Below, in pieces: positions 43,251 through 51,842 of a DNA stretch of 64,000 bases. The translations under genes and the position numbers were made by a program. Every line of letters begins with the position of its first letter. Position 1 is the stretch's first letter. The notes below the pieces were generated by a model. The model searched no databases. It was given only the letters and a program-made list of their open reading frames with translations, and was not told the origin of the DNA. Location of the stretch: the NCBI GenBank assembly GCA_034519515.1, contig JAXHOK010000048.1, positions 62,001 through 126,000 of the forward strand. The letters are read 5' to 3'. Source of the stretch: Arcicella sp034519515. GTDB lineage: Bacteria > Bacteroidota > Bacteroidia > Cytophagales > Spirosomataceae.

Positions 43251-43424
43251 TTGGAAACTGTAACACGGACAGCCTTGTCCGTAGTAAAATAATCATTTGG
43301 AAACTGTAACACTGACAGACGACAGACTTGTCCGCAGCAAAATAATCATTTTTCGCATACGGACAAGGCTGTCAGTAATAAAATAATCATTTTTCGCATA
43401 CGGACAAGGCTATCCGTATTACAA
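43251..43424. repeat. Tandem array of palindromic units (acggacaaggctgtccgt)
   Basis: Four units of 46, 53, 41 and 34 bp start at 43251, 43297, 43350 and 43391. Each holds a palindrome of the acggacaaggctgtccgt kind, joined by taaaataatcat linkers. Units one and two are in the opposite core orientation to three and four. The same core occurs once between argC and argD. Confidence 0.75.
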
Positions 43425-43613
43425 TTCAGTAAAATACGTTTTGTGGAACGTATAGTTAAACAATTAATAATCAGCTTTTTATGTATTTTAATAAAATACT
43501 AAAACTTGCTTTTTTCAGTTATTTTTCTTAAAATTGAATGTAAAATAAATGATAGGGGTTAGGTGTTAAGATACCACCCTCAAATCTCGATACTTACTGC
43601 TCAACGCTCAAAA

Positions 43614-44264
43614 ATGTCTATTGCTCCCAAATTAAATACTAATAAACTCACCGCTGATGACCTCATTTATGGGTATATGAACGGTATTTTTCCGATGGCA
43701 GACAATGACGGAACACTCTACTGGTATTCGCCTGAACCCCGTGCCGTTATTCCGATTGAGACTTACAAATCCCCAAAATCGCTTCGTCCTGTTATCAATA
43801 AAAAGAGTTTTGAAGTACGCATATCCGCTGATTTTGAACAAGTTATGCGTAATTGTGCCTCCGCCCGCAAAGGTGACGGAGAAACTTGGATTTCTGAAGA
43901 AATCATTGAAGCCTATTGTGAATTACACAAAATGGGCTTGGCATATTCTGTGGAAACTTATCTTGATAATCAACTGGTGGGCGGACTTTATGGCGTTTCA
44001 ATCGGAGCCGCTTTTTTTGGCGAATCCATGTTTTATAAAGTCCCTGATGCTTCCAAGGTTGCCTTTCATTATTTGATGGAAATATTGAAACATCAAGGCT
44101 ATGAATTGCTTGATACTCAGTTTATTAACGATAATGTCAAACGTTTTGGAGCCATCGAAATACCCCGTTCCGAATACGTCAAAATCCTCAAAAGCTCCTT
44201 GGAAAAACGCTGCCATTTCACCGAAGATGCGTTGGCTCATCTCTTTCTTGGTGAACGATTTTAA
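43614..44264 (+). CDS. aat: Leucyl/phenylalanyl-tRNA-protein transferase
   Basis: A protein of 216 residues from ATG 43614; an in-frame GTG at 43563 would add residues encoded by a word repeat, so the shorter start is preferred. Motifs are LIYGYMNGIFPMAD, WYSPEPRAVIP, ETWISEEIIEAYCELHKMG, SVETY...LVGGLYGVSIGAAFFGESMF and LLDTQF. The enzyme adds Leu or Phe from tRNA to N-terminal Arg/Lys of proteins, marking them for ClpAP/ClpSA degradation (N-end rule). It is followed by gtgaacgg-type repeats. Confidence 0.94.
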   Translation: MSIAPKLNTNKLTADDLIYGYMNGIFPMADNDGTLYWYSPEPRAVIPIETYKSPKSLRPVINKKSFEVRISADFEQVMRNCASARKGDGETWISEEIIEAYCELHKMGLAYSVETYLDNQLVGGLYGVSIGAAFFGESMFYKVPDASKVAFHYLMEILKHQGYELLDTQFINDNVKRFGAIEIPRSEYVKILKSSLEKRCHFTEDALAHLFLGERF

Positions 44265-44419
44265 ACGGTAAAGGGTGAACGGCACACGGTAAACGGTTTT
44301 GGGTAATAAACTTTTCCACGAAATTTATATCCTGTAAATTTGTCTAAGTCTTCACTCAATTGCTATCCCGTGAGGATATTCAATCATTCAATCATTAGCT
44401 CATTCAATCATTGCCAATA

Positions 44420-45454
44420 ATGTCTAAACCCATCATCGTTATCAAATTCGGAACGGCTTCCATTACTCACAAAACTGGCGAATTGAACGAAGAAATTTTG
44501 CAGGAAATCGCTCGACAAATATCCATTCTTCATGCTGATTATCAAATAGTTATGGTTTCTTCTGGGGCTGTGGGTGCTGGTCGTGGATTTATCCAAAATT
44601 ATAAAGGAACAATCTCCGAACGCAAAGCTGCCGCCGCCATTGGCAATCCTCTTTTATTGGCAAAGTATAATCAATATTTCGCAAAATACGGAATCGTAGT
44701 GGCTCAAAGTCTTTGCGAAAGACAACACTTTGCCAATCGAAATCAGTTTTTACAATTGAAGGAAACGTATCAAGAACTCTGGAAAAATGGAGTAATTCCG
44801 ATTGCTAATGAGAACGATGTGGTGAGTAATTTGGAGTTGAAGTTTTCAGACAATGACGAATTAGCAACTTTAATCGCCACAGGTTTTGGGGCAGAAACTT
44901 TGCTTTTATGTACCTCAGTTGGTGGACTTTTGGATGCTGATAAAAACATTATTCCCTTCATTGCAAAAGTAGATTCATCTGTTTTAGGGCTTGCCAATGA
45001 CGATAAATCTTCGTTGGGTTTAGGCGGGATGATTTCCAAATTGACCTACACACGGATGGCTACACGCATGGGTACACGGGTAGTTATTTTTGGCATGAAG
45101 CCCTCCGATGGAATACTCAAAGCTATTGATAATCAGAATGGTACGTCTTTCGCTCCTCAAGAAGTCAGTTTGAATTCACGCCAAAAATGGCTGGCTTCGG
45201 GCAGTTTGATTGCGGGTAATGTAGTGGTGGATTCGGGGGCAGTAATAGCCTTAACTAACCGTAAAAGTTTATTGGCAGTAGGCATCAAAATGGTGGGAGG
45301 TTCTTTTGAAAAAGGAGAAGTTTTTGAGATTTTGGATAAAGACAAAAACGTCATTGCCATTGCCCGTGCCAGAGAATCTTCGGAGGTGATTTCGGATAAT
45401 TTAAAGACTCAGAATTTTGAAGTAGCGAATGCCGATGAGATAGTGGTTTTGTAG
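44420..45454 (+). CDS. proB: Glutamate 5-kinase
   Basis: This 344-residue protein starts at ATG 44420 (MSKPIIVIKFGTASIT); the frame extends to a TTG at 44411. The amino-acid kinase domain has VSSGAVGAGRG, IPIANENDVV, FSDNDELAT and LGLGGMISKL. The C-terminal ~75 residues form a PUA domain (SGSLIAGNVVVDSGAV). It phosphorylates glutamate in the first step of proline synthesis. proA is not in the window. A strong bidirectional terminator follows, shared with the convergent tRNA gene. Confidence 0.94.
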   Translation: MSKPIIVIKFGTASITHKTGELNEEILQEIARQISILHADYQIVMVSSGAVGAGRGFIQNYKGTISERKAAAAIGNPLLLAKYNQYFAKYGIVVAQSLCERQHFANRNQFLQLKETYQELWKNGVIPIANENDVVSNLELKFSDNDELATLIATGFGAETLLLCTSVGGLLDADKNIIPFIAKVDSSVLGLANDDKSSLGLGGMISKLTYTRMATRMGTRVVIFGMKPSDGILKAIDNQNGTSFAPQEVSLNSRQKWLASGSLIAGNVVVDSGAVIALTNRKSLLAVGIKMVGGSFEKGEVFEILDKDKNVIAIARARESSEVISDNLKTQNFEVANADEIVVL

Positions 45455-45464
45455 GATAAAGTTT

Positions 45465-45502
45465 AACAAAAAGAGTTACGAAAATTCGTAACTCTTTTTG
45501 TT
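45465..45502. terminator. Bidirectional terminator between proB and tRNA
   Basis: A perfect 16-bp stem AACAAAAAGAGTTACG / CGTAACTCTTTTTGTT with a 6-nt loop; T5 run within the descending arm on either strand. Confidence 0.9.
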
Positions 45503-45512
45503 CAACTTTGGG

Positions 45513-45586
45513 TGGGCCCACTTGGAATCGAACCAAGCACCTACTGATTATGAGTCAGTTGCTCTAACCGAATGAGCTATAGGCCC
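45513..45586 (-). tRNA. tRNA with CAU anticodon (elongator Met, or Ile2)
   Basis: A 74-nt cloverleaf on the minus strand: acceptor GGGCCTA paired with TGGGCCC and discriminator A, D arm AGCTCATTCGGTTAGAGC, anticodon loop CTCATAA (anticodon CAT), variable loop and T arm TTGGTTCGATTCCAA. CCA is not encoded in the genome sequence. Elongator Met and lysidine-modified Ile2 share this anticodon and cannot be separated with certainty here. Confidence 0.92.
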
Positions 45587-45616
45587 CCGTAAAGGATTTC
45601 GATTTCTTTACAAGTA

Positions 45617-45649
45617 CAAAATTACGGTTTAAAAATTACTCTTGCAAAA
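45617..45649 (-). promoter_or_regulatory. Promoter of the tRNA gene
   Basis: On the minus strand TTTTG (45645-45649), 20 bp, TAATTTTG (45617-45624): a full match to the Bacteroidota -33/-7 pattern, about 30 bp upstream of the mature 5' end. Confidence 0.75.
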
Positions 45650-45728
45650 TATGTTTTTAATATTTCCGCTAAACCTTTAATTTTTTAACGTATCTAACCC
45701 ACAGTTTTCACAGTAAACAACAAAAACA

Positions 45729-46130
45729 ATGAACAAGAAATTAATTGTAGCCCTTGGCTTTTTTGCGGCAAGTTTTGCCGTAAGCATTGATACCGCAACA
45801 GCCCAAAATGGCAGAAGAGGAGAAGCTCAACAAAATCAAACTCCTGAGCAAAAAGCTGATAATCAGATACAAAGGTGGACTAAAGCCTTAACTTTAACAC
45901 CTGACCAAGTAAATCAAATTAAGCCAATGTTATTGGACTTAAACCAGAAGAGGTCTGCCATGAGAGACGCTTCAGATAAGCGTGCTGCCATGAAAGAAGT
46001 GCGTGATTTGGTGATGGCTCAGGATGAAAAAATGAAGACTATTCTTTCGGCTGACCAATTCACTAAATACGAAGATATTAAGGATGATGCCAAAGACCGT
46101 AGGAAAGGCAAGCGTGGTCGTAGAAACTAA
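45729..46130 (+). CDS. Small secreted helical protein, Spy/CpxP-like (DUF4890 type)
   Basis: The 133-residue precursor has a signal peptide (LIVALGFFAASFAVSIDTATAQ). The mature chain is helical and charged, with LTPDQVNQIKPMLLDLNQKR and ILSADQFTKYEDIKDD, a two-helix LTxxQ pattern like Spy/CpxP-type periplasmic chaperones, and a basic tail (DRRKGKRGRR). A role as periplasmic chaperone or metal/stress protein is inferred from this pattern only. It is convergent with the thioredoxin-like gene, with a palindrome between. Confidence 0.75.
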   Translation: MNKKLIVALGFFAASFAVSIDTATAQNGRRGEAQQNQTPEQKADNQIQRWTKALTLTPDQVNQIKPMLLDLNQKRSAMRDASDKRAAMKEVRDLVMAQDEKMKTILSADQFTKYEDIKDDAKDRRKGKRGRRN

Positions 46131-46210
46131 TTTTTAGAGAAAAGAGTATAGATTATAGAGAAATCAACTAATGAAATACTCTCTAAAATCTATACTCTTT
46201 CCTCCATACT
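46131..46210. repeat. Palindrome between convergent genes, agagtatagattatagag words
   Basis: gagaaaagagtatagatta on the left pairs with aaatctatactctttcctc on the right, both strands having the same design. Probably acts as a two-way terminator. Confidence 0.6.
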
Positions 46211-46217
46211 CTAAATT

Positions 46218-46670
46218 CTACTTTCCGTATTTCTTAGCCAAACTCAAAATAGCTCCTGCTGCACCCGATACTGGGTTTGGAACTCCCACCATTGTATTCT
46301 TTTTCTTTCCTGATGAATCCAAAAAATAAAGCGTTGGATAACCATCTACGGGATACATTTGAGCTACGTTTGGACCTTCGCCATTTTCATAATCTACTGC
46401 GATACAAACGTATTTTGCGTTCATGTAATCGCCCAGAGTTTTATCCACAAATACTTGCTTTTTCAACATTTTGCAAGGACCGCACCACGTTGTGTAGCAA
46501 TCCATCATCACCATTTTATTTTCTTTTTTGGCTTTGGCTAATGCTTCTTTGAATGTTCCGTTAAAGAATTGTATTCCCGTTGTACCATCCTTTTTCGCTG
46601 GCGGATTTCCTGCTAATGCACTGATTGACAAGGCAATAAATAATGCAGTAAAGATTTTTGATTTTAACAT
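46218..46670 (-). CDS. Secreted thioredoxin-fold protein
   Basis: The 150-residue precursor has a signal peptide (IFTALFIALSISALAG) and a thioredoxin fold with active site TTWCGPCKMLKK and cis-proline region VDGYPTLYFLD. It belongs to the DUF255/thioredoxin_7-like group. It should act as a periplasmic thiol-disulfide reductase or isomerase. A lipoprotein paralogue with the same CYTTWCGPCKML block lies at 51117-51617. Confidence 0.88.
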   Translation of the reverse strand: MLKSKIFTALFIALSISALAGNPPAKKDGTTGIQFFNGTFKEALAKAKKENKMVMMDCYTTWCGPCKMLKKQVFVDKTLGDYMNAKYVCIAVDYENGEGPNVAQMYPVDGYPTLYFLDSSGKKKNTMVGVPNPVSGAAGAILSLAKKYGK

Positions 46671-46815
46671 GATTATATTTATTTAGAATTATTTTTAGTA
46701 AATTTTGATTTACATTTTACTATTAACGTTGAAGATTAGATTTTAGTTTATAATCTCCAAACTCCTCTTTCAGCAGTAAATTATGTATCTTTGTTTTGTC
46801 AAAATTAATTCAGAA

Positions 46816-47454
46816 ATGGAACATATCAATAAATTACCTTTAAATACTGACTCGTTTTTAGTATATTTTAATTTGCCTCGGCTTCGTTCAGGAAAGCTGA
46901 TTGATGCTTGGGTAAATGCCAAAGGAAGTTTGACAAAACCAGAATCTGAAAGAGTTGAAAAATTATATCGTAAGGCTTTGAAATCAGGGGATGGCTGGAA
47001 TGAAGAGGAGTTGAAAATGAAATTTATTAGTATTTTGTTTGATTTAGTAGATATTGAGGAAGAAGATAAAATAGTTTCATTCTATGAACGCCCGATGAGT
47101 GCCACTTTCAATGGCACAAAAATATCCGTTATTTGCGATTGTCTCTTAGCTTCACCAGCGGGAATTTCAACGCCAAAAACACCTTACTTTTTCCTCCAAG
47201 AGTTTAAGAAACAAAAAGGGGATAGTAACGACCCAGAGGCTCAAATGTTGGCAGCGATGTTGGTAGCTCAATATAAAAATGCGGATAATAAACCCATTTA
47301 TGGGGCTTGGCTGGTGGGAAGTATTTGGAATTTTACACTCTTGCAAGGCAGTGAATATTTTGTAAGCCCCAAATTTGATGCTTCTGATTTAGAAGATTTA
47401 ACTCAAATTGTTATTGTTCTTCGTAAATTAAAGCAATTAATAAAAGAGCGTTAA
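46816..47454 (+). CDS. Conserved Bacteroidota protein, possible PD-(D/E)XK-like fold
   Basis: A protein of 212 residues from ATG 46816 (MEHINKLPL); the in-frame ATG at 46783 lies beside a TATCTTTG -7 promoter match (46786-46793), so the later start is preferred. Conserved-looking stretches are FYERPMSATFNGTKISVICD, FFLQEFKKQKGDSNDPEAQ and YGAWLVGSIWNFTLL. The E-x-K in LQEFKKQ after a beta hairpin recalls restriction-endonuclease-like folds, but a function is not known. It ends in a clear terminator facing pheT. Confidence 0.6.
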   Translation: MEHINKLPLNTDSFLVYFNLPRLRSGKLIDAWVNAKGSLTKPESERVEKLYRKALKSGDGWNEEELKMKFISILFDLVDIEEEDKIVSFYERPMSATFNGTKISVICDCLLASPAGISTPKTPYFFLQEFKKQKGDSNDPEAQMLAAMLVAQYKNADNKPIYGAWLVGSIWNFTLLQGSEYFVSPKFDASDLEDLTQIVIVLRKLKQLIKER

Positions 47455-47456
47455 AT

Positions 47457-47492
47457 AAAAAAGGATTGAGCCAAACAACTCAATCCTTTTTT
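47457..47492. terminator. Bidirectional terminator before pheT end
   Basis: A perfect 14-bp stem AAAAAAGGATTGAG / CTCAATCCTTTTTT with an 8-nt loop between convergent genes. Confidence 0.92.
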
Positions 47493-47496
47493 GTTT

Positions 47497-49923
47497 CTAC
47501 TTCCTTATCACTGCCCCAATCTCTTTTTCAAACGCTCCAATCAGTTTTTCCATTGTTTTGTCGATAACTTTATCCGTTAGTGTCTGTTCATTATCTTGCA
47601 GAATAAAACTTACTGAATAAGATTTTTTACCCTCACCCAAATTATCTCCTTGATACACATCAAAAACGTTGATTTGACGGAGTAGATTCTTTTCATAATT
47701 GCGAGAAATCTTTTGAATCTGCTCGAAACTTACTGCTTTGTCAATCACCAACGAAAGGTCTCTTTTTACTTCGGGGAATTTGGGTAATTCCACAAAAGTA
47801 GCCTTGTCGTTGTATTGTTTGAACAAATAATCCCAATCGAAATCTGCCATAAAAACGTGCTGTTTTACTTCGGCTTTTTTGGCTACGTTTGGTTTAATTA
47901 GTCCCAATTTTACTACTTCTTTTTTATTCAGAATATAACTCAAACCGTATTCAAAAGTTGCAGAATTTTCGAGGGGTTTGGTATCTAAACTTTTGAAGCC
48001 TAAACTTCCCAAAACCTTATTTACGGCACTTGCCAAGGTATGGAATGCCACTTTCTGAGATTTCATTTGCCAAGTTTCTGATTCGGTATTTCCCGTTAGG
48101 AAAATCGCTAAATGACGCTTTTCAACGTATTTATCGTTGATTTTATGATAGGTTTTTCCAAAATCAAACACTCGTAAATCCTTCTGACGACGATTAATAT
48201 TATACGCTAAAACCTCTAAGCCCGAAAACAACATTGTCTGACGCATCACGCCCAAATCTTCTGAGAGTTTATTCAGAATCTCTACGTTTTCATTGGGTAA
48301 ATCTGCCTTGATTAATTCCGAATAAGCAGGTTTTGTTAAGGAATTAGTAATGATTTCATTGAAACCATTTGCCGCCAAAACTTGTGAGATTTTCATCTGC
48401 AAATTATCACGGTCTTTGGCGGGGAAACTCGAAAGCAAATCTGTGCCTAAATTCTCCGATAATTCGATATTATTGAATCCATAAATTCGTAAAATCTCTT
48501 CAATTACGTCCGCCTCACGGGTAACGTCCACACGGTAGGGCGGAACGATTGCCGTAAATCCATTTTCGGTTTCATCTTGAATTTTGATGTCCAAAGCCGT
48601 CAGGATGTCTTTGATGAGGTCTTTCTCTAACTTTTTACCAATTAATCTATCCACATTTTTATACAAAACCTCTACTTTAAAATCCTCGATGGGATTTGGA
48701 TAAAAATCTGTTAACTCCGAAGCAATTTCGCCACCTGCCAATTCTTGAATCAACAAAGCGGCATATTTTAAGGCAAATAATTTGGCGTTGGGGTCGGTAC
48801 CACGTTCAAAACGGAATGAAGCATCGGTTTTTAAGCCGTGACGTTGGGCAGTTTTACGAACTGAGGCAGGGTCAAAATAAGCTACTTCCAAATAAACCCG
48901 ATTGGTTTCGGGCTTGATTCCTGATTTCATTCCGCCAAAAACACCCGCAATTCCTACGGGTTCTTCGGCATCACAAATCATCAGGTCAGTTTCACCCAAT
49001 GTGCGTTCTACTTCGTCCAAAGTGGTAAATTTTGTTCCTGCGGGAAGGGTTTTTACCACAATTTTTTGCCCTTTTATGGCGTGCCAATCGTAAGCGTGCA
49101 TCGGTTGCCCGAGTCCGTGACAAATGTAATTGGTAATATCAACAATGTTATTTATCGGACGTAAACCAATGGTTTCCAGATATTTACGCAACCATTCGGG
49201 CGATTCTTTTACGGTAACGCCATCAATCGTAACGCCACAAAAACGGGGACAATCTTCGGGTTTTTCTACGATTAATTCAATCGGGAAATTATTATTAGAA
49301 ACCTTGAAGTTTTCAACCGATGGCAAAGTGATTTCACGATTCGTTTTTGCCTTAATATCACGAGCCACGCCCCAATGCGAAGCTGCATCCGCACGGTTGG
49401 GAGTCAAGCCGATTTCGATTAATAAATCTGCTTCTAAGTTGAAATATTGGGCAGCTGGCGTTCCGTTCGCTAAATCGGTATCTAATACCAAAATTCCATC
49501 GTGTGATGTACCTAAGCCCAATTCGTCTTCGGCACAAATCATTCCTTCTGACAGATGTCCGTAGGTTTTTTTGCTGGTAATCTGAAAAATTGGCGTTCCT
49601 TTTTGGTGGTCATAAAGGGTTGTGCCAACGGTTGCCACGATGACTTTTTGCCCAGCCGCCACATTCGCTGCTCCGCATATTACCTGTGAAGGCGTACCCG
49701 TTCCGATGTCCACGGTGGTGAGGCTCAACATTTTTTCTTTGACCTCAAAGCGTTCACAGGTAAGCACTTCGCCCACCACAAAACCTTGCAAACCACCCAA
49801 AATAGCCTCGTGGCGTTCGATGGATTCAACTTCCAAGCCCGTACCCGTCAATAATTCGTCTAATTCCTGAGCGGATTCAGTTATTTCAATAAAATTTTTA
49901 AGCCAATTAAGGGAAATTTTCAT
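47497..49923 (-). CDS. pheT: Phenylalanyl-tRNA synthetase beta subunit
   Basis: A protein of 808 residues from ATG 49923 (MKISLNWLKNFIEI). The tRNA-binding EMAP-like domain comes first (VGEVLTCERF, QVICGAANV), then B3/B4 editing domains (PRFCGVTIDGV, YICHGLGQPMHAYD), B5 (VEVLYKNVDRLIG), the catalytic-fold-like core and the C-terminal ferredoxin-like anticodon-binding FDX-ACB domain (FPEVKRDLSLVIDK). It forms the alpha2-beta2 enzyme with PheS, which is not nearby. An in-frame GTG at 49959 would add residues encoded by gtgaacgg repeats and is not preferred. Confidence 0.95.
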   Translation of the reverse strand: MKISLNWLKNFIEITESAQELDELLTGTGLEVESIERHEAILGGLQGFVVGEVLTCERFEVKEKMLSLTTVDIGTGTPSQVICGAANVAAGQKVIVATVGTTLYDHQKGTPIFQITSKKTYGHLSEGMICAEDELGLGTSHDGILVLDTDLANGTPAAQYFNLEADLLIEIGLTPNRADAASHWGVARDIKAKTNREITLPSVENFKVSNNNFPIELIVEKPEDCPRFCGVTIDGVTVKESPEWLRKYLETIGLRPINNIVDITNYICHGLGQPMHAYDWHAIKGQKIVVKTLPAGTKFTTLDEVERTLGETDLMICDAEEPVGIAGVFGGMKSGIKPETNRVYLEVAYFDPASVRKTAQRHGLKTDASFRFERGTDPNAKLFALKYAALLIQELAGGEIASELTDFYPNPIEDFKVEVLYKNVDRLIGKKLEKDLIKDILTALDIKIQDETENGFTAIVPPYRVDVTREADVIEEILRIYGFNNIELSENLGTDLLSSFPAKDRDNLQMKISQVLAANGFNEIITNSLTKPAYSELIKADLPNENVEILNKLSEDLGVMRQTMLFSGLEVLAYNINRRQKDLRVFDFGKTYHKINDKYVEKRHLAIFLTGNTESETWQMKSQKVAFHTLASAVNKVLGSLGFKSLDTKPLENSATFEYGLSYILNKKEVVKLGLIKPNVAKKAEVKQHVFMADFDWDYLFKQYNDKATFVELPKFPEVKRDLSLVIDKAVSFEQIQKISRNYEKNLLRQINVFDVYQGDNLGEGKKSYSVSFILQDNEQTLTDKVIDKTMEKLIGAFEKEIGAVIRK

Positions 49924-49931
49924 TCTTTGCA

Positions 49932-50046
49932 AATTTTCGGTGAACGGTGAAGGGTTCACGGTGAACGGGAAAGTGGCTTACGATTTAAACGGACAAAGAT
50001 AAGATTTTGCAAAACCGTTTACCTTTGACCGTTTACCGTGTACCGA
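49932..50046. repeat. Palindrome upstream of pheT, gtgaacggtgaaggg word family
   Basis: cggtgaacggtgaagggttc and acggtgaacggg face aaccgtttacctttgaccg and tttaccgtgtaccg, with a 50-bp loop containing aaacggacaaagataag. Confidence 0.65.
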
Positions 50047-50190
50047 TAAACAAAGTTACAACAAAATGGAATGGAGAATGGATGAGAAATAACTTATGTA
50101 ACAAAACTAAGATTAATTTAAAAATATTATTTAGTTTTAATTATCTAATACAACTTTTTGATTAATTTTACGCAAATCACTTGATATCCA

Positions 50191-50685
50191 ATGAAAATAG
50201 AAATTGTTAAATTACCTCAATATTCGGGCATGAAAACCACATTTTATTCTGTTTTTATTGACAACAATGAAATGACATTATTTGATAAATTCTTGGAAGA
50301 AAATTTTGAAAAGTTTCCAGATGAAATAGATGATATTTTACTAAGAATTGATTTGATGGCTTTCAGAACAGGTGCAAAGAAAAATATGTTTAAAGAAAAC
50401 GAAGGAAGTTTGGGTGATTTAGTTTGTGCATTATACGATTTACCTAACTCAAATCTTAGATTGTACTGCATTCGTTTAGGAAGTAGTATTATTGTATTGG
50501 GTGGCGGAGGACATAAGTCAAAAGCCATTCGAGCTTTGCAAGAAGACCCCAAATTGACGAGTGAAAATAAATTAATGCGTATTATTTCAGATGTAATTGC
50601 TTACCAAACTAAAGGAAAAGAAATCTATTGGTCTGCAAATGAAATGGAACTTTTAGGAAATTTAACTTTTGAAACCGATGAATAA
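50191..50685 (+). CDS. RelE-like toxin of a toxin-antitoxin pair
   Basis: The 164-residue protein has EGSLGDLVCALYDLPNSN, LRLYCIRLGSSIIVLGGGGH and KSKAIRALQEDPKLTSEN. The ALYD...LRLYC...ILGGGG pattern is that of a widespread Bacteroidota toxin group with a RelE/HigB-like fold. Such toxins cleave mRNA on the ribosome. The stop overlaps the start of the HTH antitoxin gene (ATGAATAA), the toxin-first order of HigBA-type pairs. Confidence 0.7.
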   Translation: MKIEIVKLPQYSGMKTTFYSVFIDNNEMTLFDKFLEENFEKFPDEIDDILLRIDLMAFRTGAKKNMFKENEGSLGDLVCALYDLPNSNLRLYCIRLGSSIIVLGGGGHKSKAIRALQEDPKLTSENKLMRIISDVIAYQTKGKEIYWSANEMELLGNLTFETDE

Positions 50686-51061
50686 AGCACGAGAATACCA
50701 TAGTCCAATTATTGAAAAAATACAGAAAAGGATTAGCCCCGAGAAACGAGAGCAAGTTACCAAACGTATGCTCTTAGCCGCTCGAATTGATGATAAAATC
50801 AGAGAAAGGGGACTTTCAAATCAAGAATTTGCTTTTATGATTGGCAAAAAACCATCTGAAATTAGCAAGTGGCTGAGTGGAACGCATAATTTCACTACGG
50901 AAACCCTCTGGGAAATCGAGCGTGTCCTCAATATCCAATTAGTGGCGGGTCCAATTCCTTTGAGTCGTGAACAAGAATTGAACGAAATGAAAGCATTTGT
51001 GGCTGATGAAGTTATGAAAGCCTTGGATAAATATATTGCTTTCAAAGCCGTAATAGCATAA
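50678..51061 (+). CDS. XRE-family HTH antitoxin
   Basis: A 127-residue protein from ATG 50678 (MNKAREYHSPIIEKIQ), overlapping the toxin stop; a TTG at 50669 is also in frame. The HTH is GLSNQEFAFMIGKKPSEISK with WLSGTHNFTTETLW, followed by a helical C-terminal extension (ADEVMKALDKYIAFKAV). It should bind the toxin and repress the pair's promoter. The N-terminal two thirds are closely similar to the orphan regulator at 40402-40698. Confidence 0.85.
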   Translation: MNKAREYHSPIIEKIQKRISPEKREQVTKRMLLAARIDDKIRERGLSNQEFAFMIGKKPSEISKWLSGTHNFTTETLWEIERVLNIQLVAGPIPLSREQELNEMKAFVADEVMKALDKYIAFKAVIA

Positions 51062-51065
51062 AAAA

Positions 51066-51090
51066 AAGCCCTCACAAACGGAGGGCTTCT
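51066..51090. terminator. Terminator of the toxin-antitoxin operon
   Basis: Stem AAGCCCTC / GAGGGCTT with a 7-nt loop, an A-run before it and TTCTATATAATT after it. It lies between convergent genes. Confidence 0.8.
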
Positions 51091-51116
51091 ATATAATTAA
51101 ACTATTCACTAAGTTC

Positions 51117-51617
51117 TTACATTGATTTGCGGACGGTTTGTTCGGCTTTTGCCAAAAGGGCTTCTGCACTGATTCCGCCTACTTGATGATTGACGACTCT
51201 GCCGTATTTATCCAAAAACAAAAGCGTTGGATAGGCTTCGATGCCGTATTTTTTGGCAATCGTCATGCCTTCGGTTGTTTCCATGTCAATTGCCATCGAC
51301 ACATATTTATCTTTCATGAAATCACCCAAAGGAACATCCGTAAAAGTGTATTTTTTCAACATCTTGCACGGACCACACCATGTGGTGTAACAATCCACAA
51401 AAAGCAATTTATTTTCGGCTTTTGCCTTTTCTAAGCCCTCTTGTAATGTTCCCGCAAAGAAGGCAATTCCTTGTTCGGGTTGCGTTATGGGGTCGGTGGT
51501 GGGTTCTTCGGTAATAACGATTTCCTCTTCCGATTGTGAAACTACCTGGGGCTGTTGAGCAACCTTACAACCCGCAAAAATGATGGTAGCAAAAGCAAAA
51601 ATTCTGAGTCTGTTCAT
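51117..51617 (-). CDS. Thioredoxin-fold lipoprotein
   Basis: The 166-residue precursor has a lipobox FAGC at residues about 14-17, a linker rich in E, P and T, then a thioredoxin fold with active site YTTWCGPCKMLKK and cis-Pro region IEAYPTLLFLD. It is a membrane-anchored paralogue of the secreted protein at 46218-46670, sharing the CYTTWCGPCKML core and the G-T-x-E-x-A-x-x-K-A-K lead-in. It probably acts in periplasmic disulfide handling. Confidence 0.88.
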   Translation of the reverse strand: MNRLRIFAFATIIFAGCKVAQQPQVVSQSEEEIVITEEPTTDPITQPEQGIAFFAGTLQEGLEKAKAENKLLFVDCYTTWCGPCKMLKKYTFTDVPLGDFMKDKYVSMAIDMETTEGMTIAKKYGIEAYPTLLFLDKYGRVVNHQVGGISAEALLAKAEQTVRKSM

Positions 51618-51749
51618 GGATGCTGTGTCTTGATGGATTAACGAAATATCAAAACGGTTATTGTTTACATCAACATACTTTCAAGAATCTTGCCAATTTT
51701 TGGGTTTGGGGTATTTGATTGATTTTTAGTTGGTTAGAAGTGAAAAAAC

Positions 51750-51840
51750 TCCCCTCTCCACGAAGGACTGCTAAGTTGTATTGTTTTTTGAAGTCCCTCT
51801 CCACGGTAGAGGAATTGGGGGCGACCGACGCTTCGGTGAG
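51750..51840. repeat. Word repeat, ccctctccacg type
   Basis: ctcccctctccacgaagg and gtccctctccacggtagagg occur 50 bp apart, followed by a short GC-rich stretch gcgaccgacgcttcggtgag. No gene is seen between 51618 and 51842. Confidence 0.4.
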
Positions 51841-51842
51841 GT

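Noticed and set aside
43251..43424. Possible CRISPR array
   Set aside because: Units differ in length, spacers are not unique and the core is a full palindrome; no cas genes anywhere in the window.
45513..45586. Phage or island attachment at the tRNA gene
   Set aside because: No integrase and no repeated tRNA 3' end was found in the window.
49130..49564. A 144-codon plus-strand frame
   Set aside because: Antisense of pheT; composition follows the coding strand of the synthetase.
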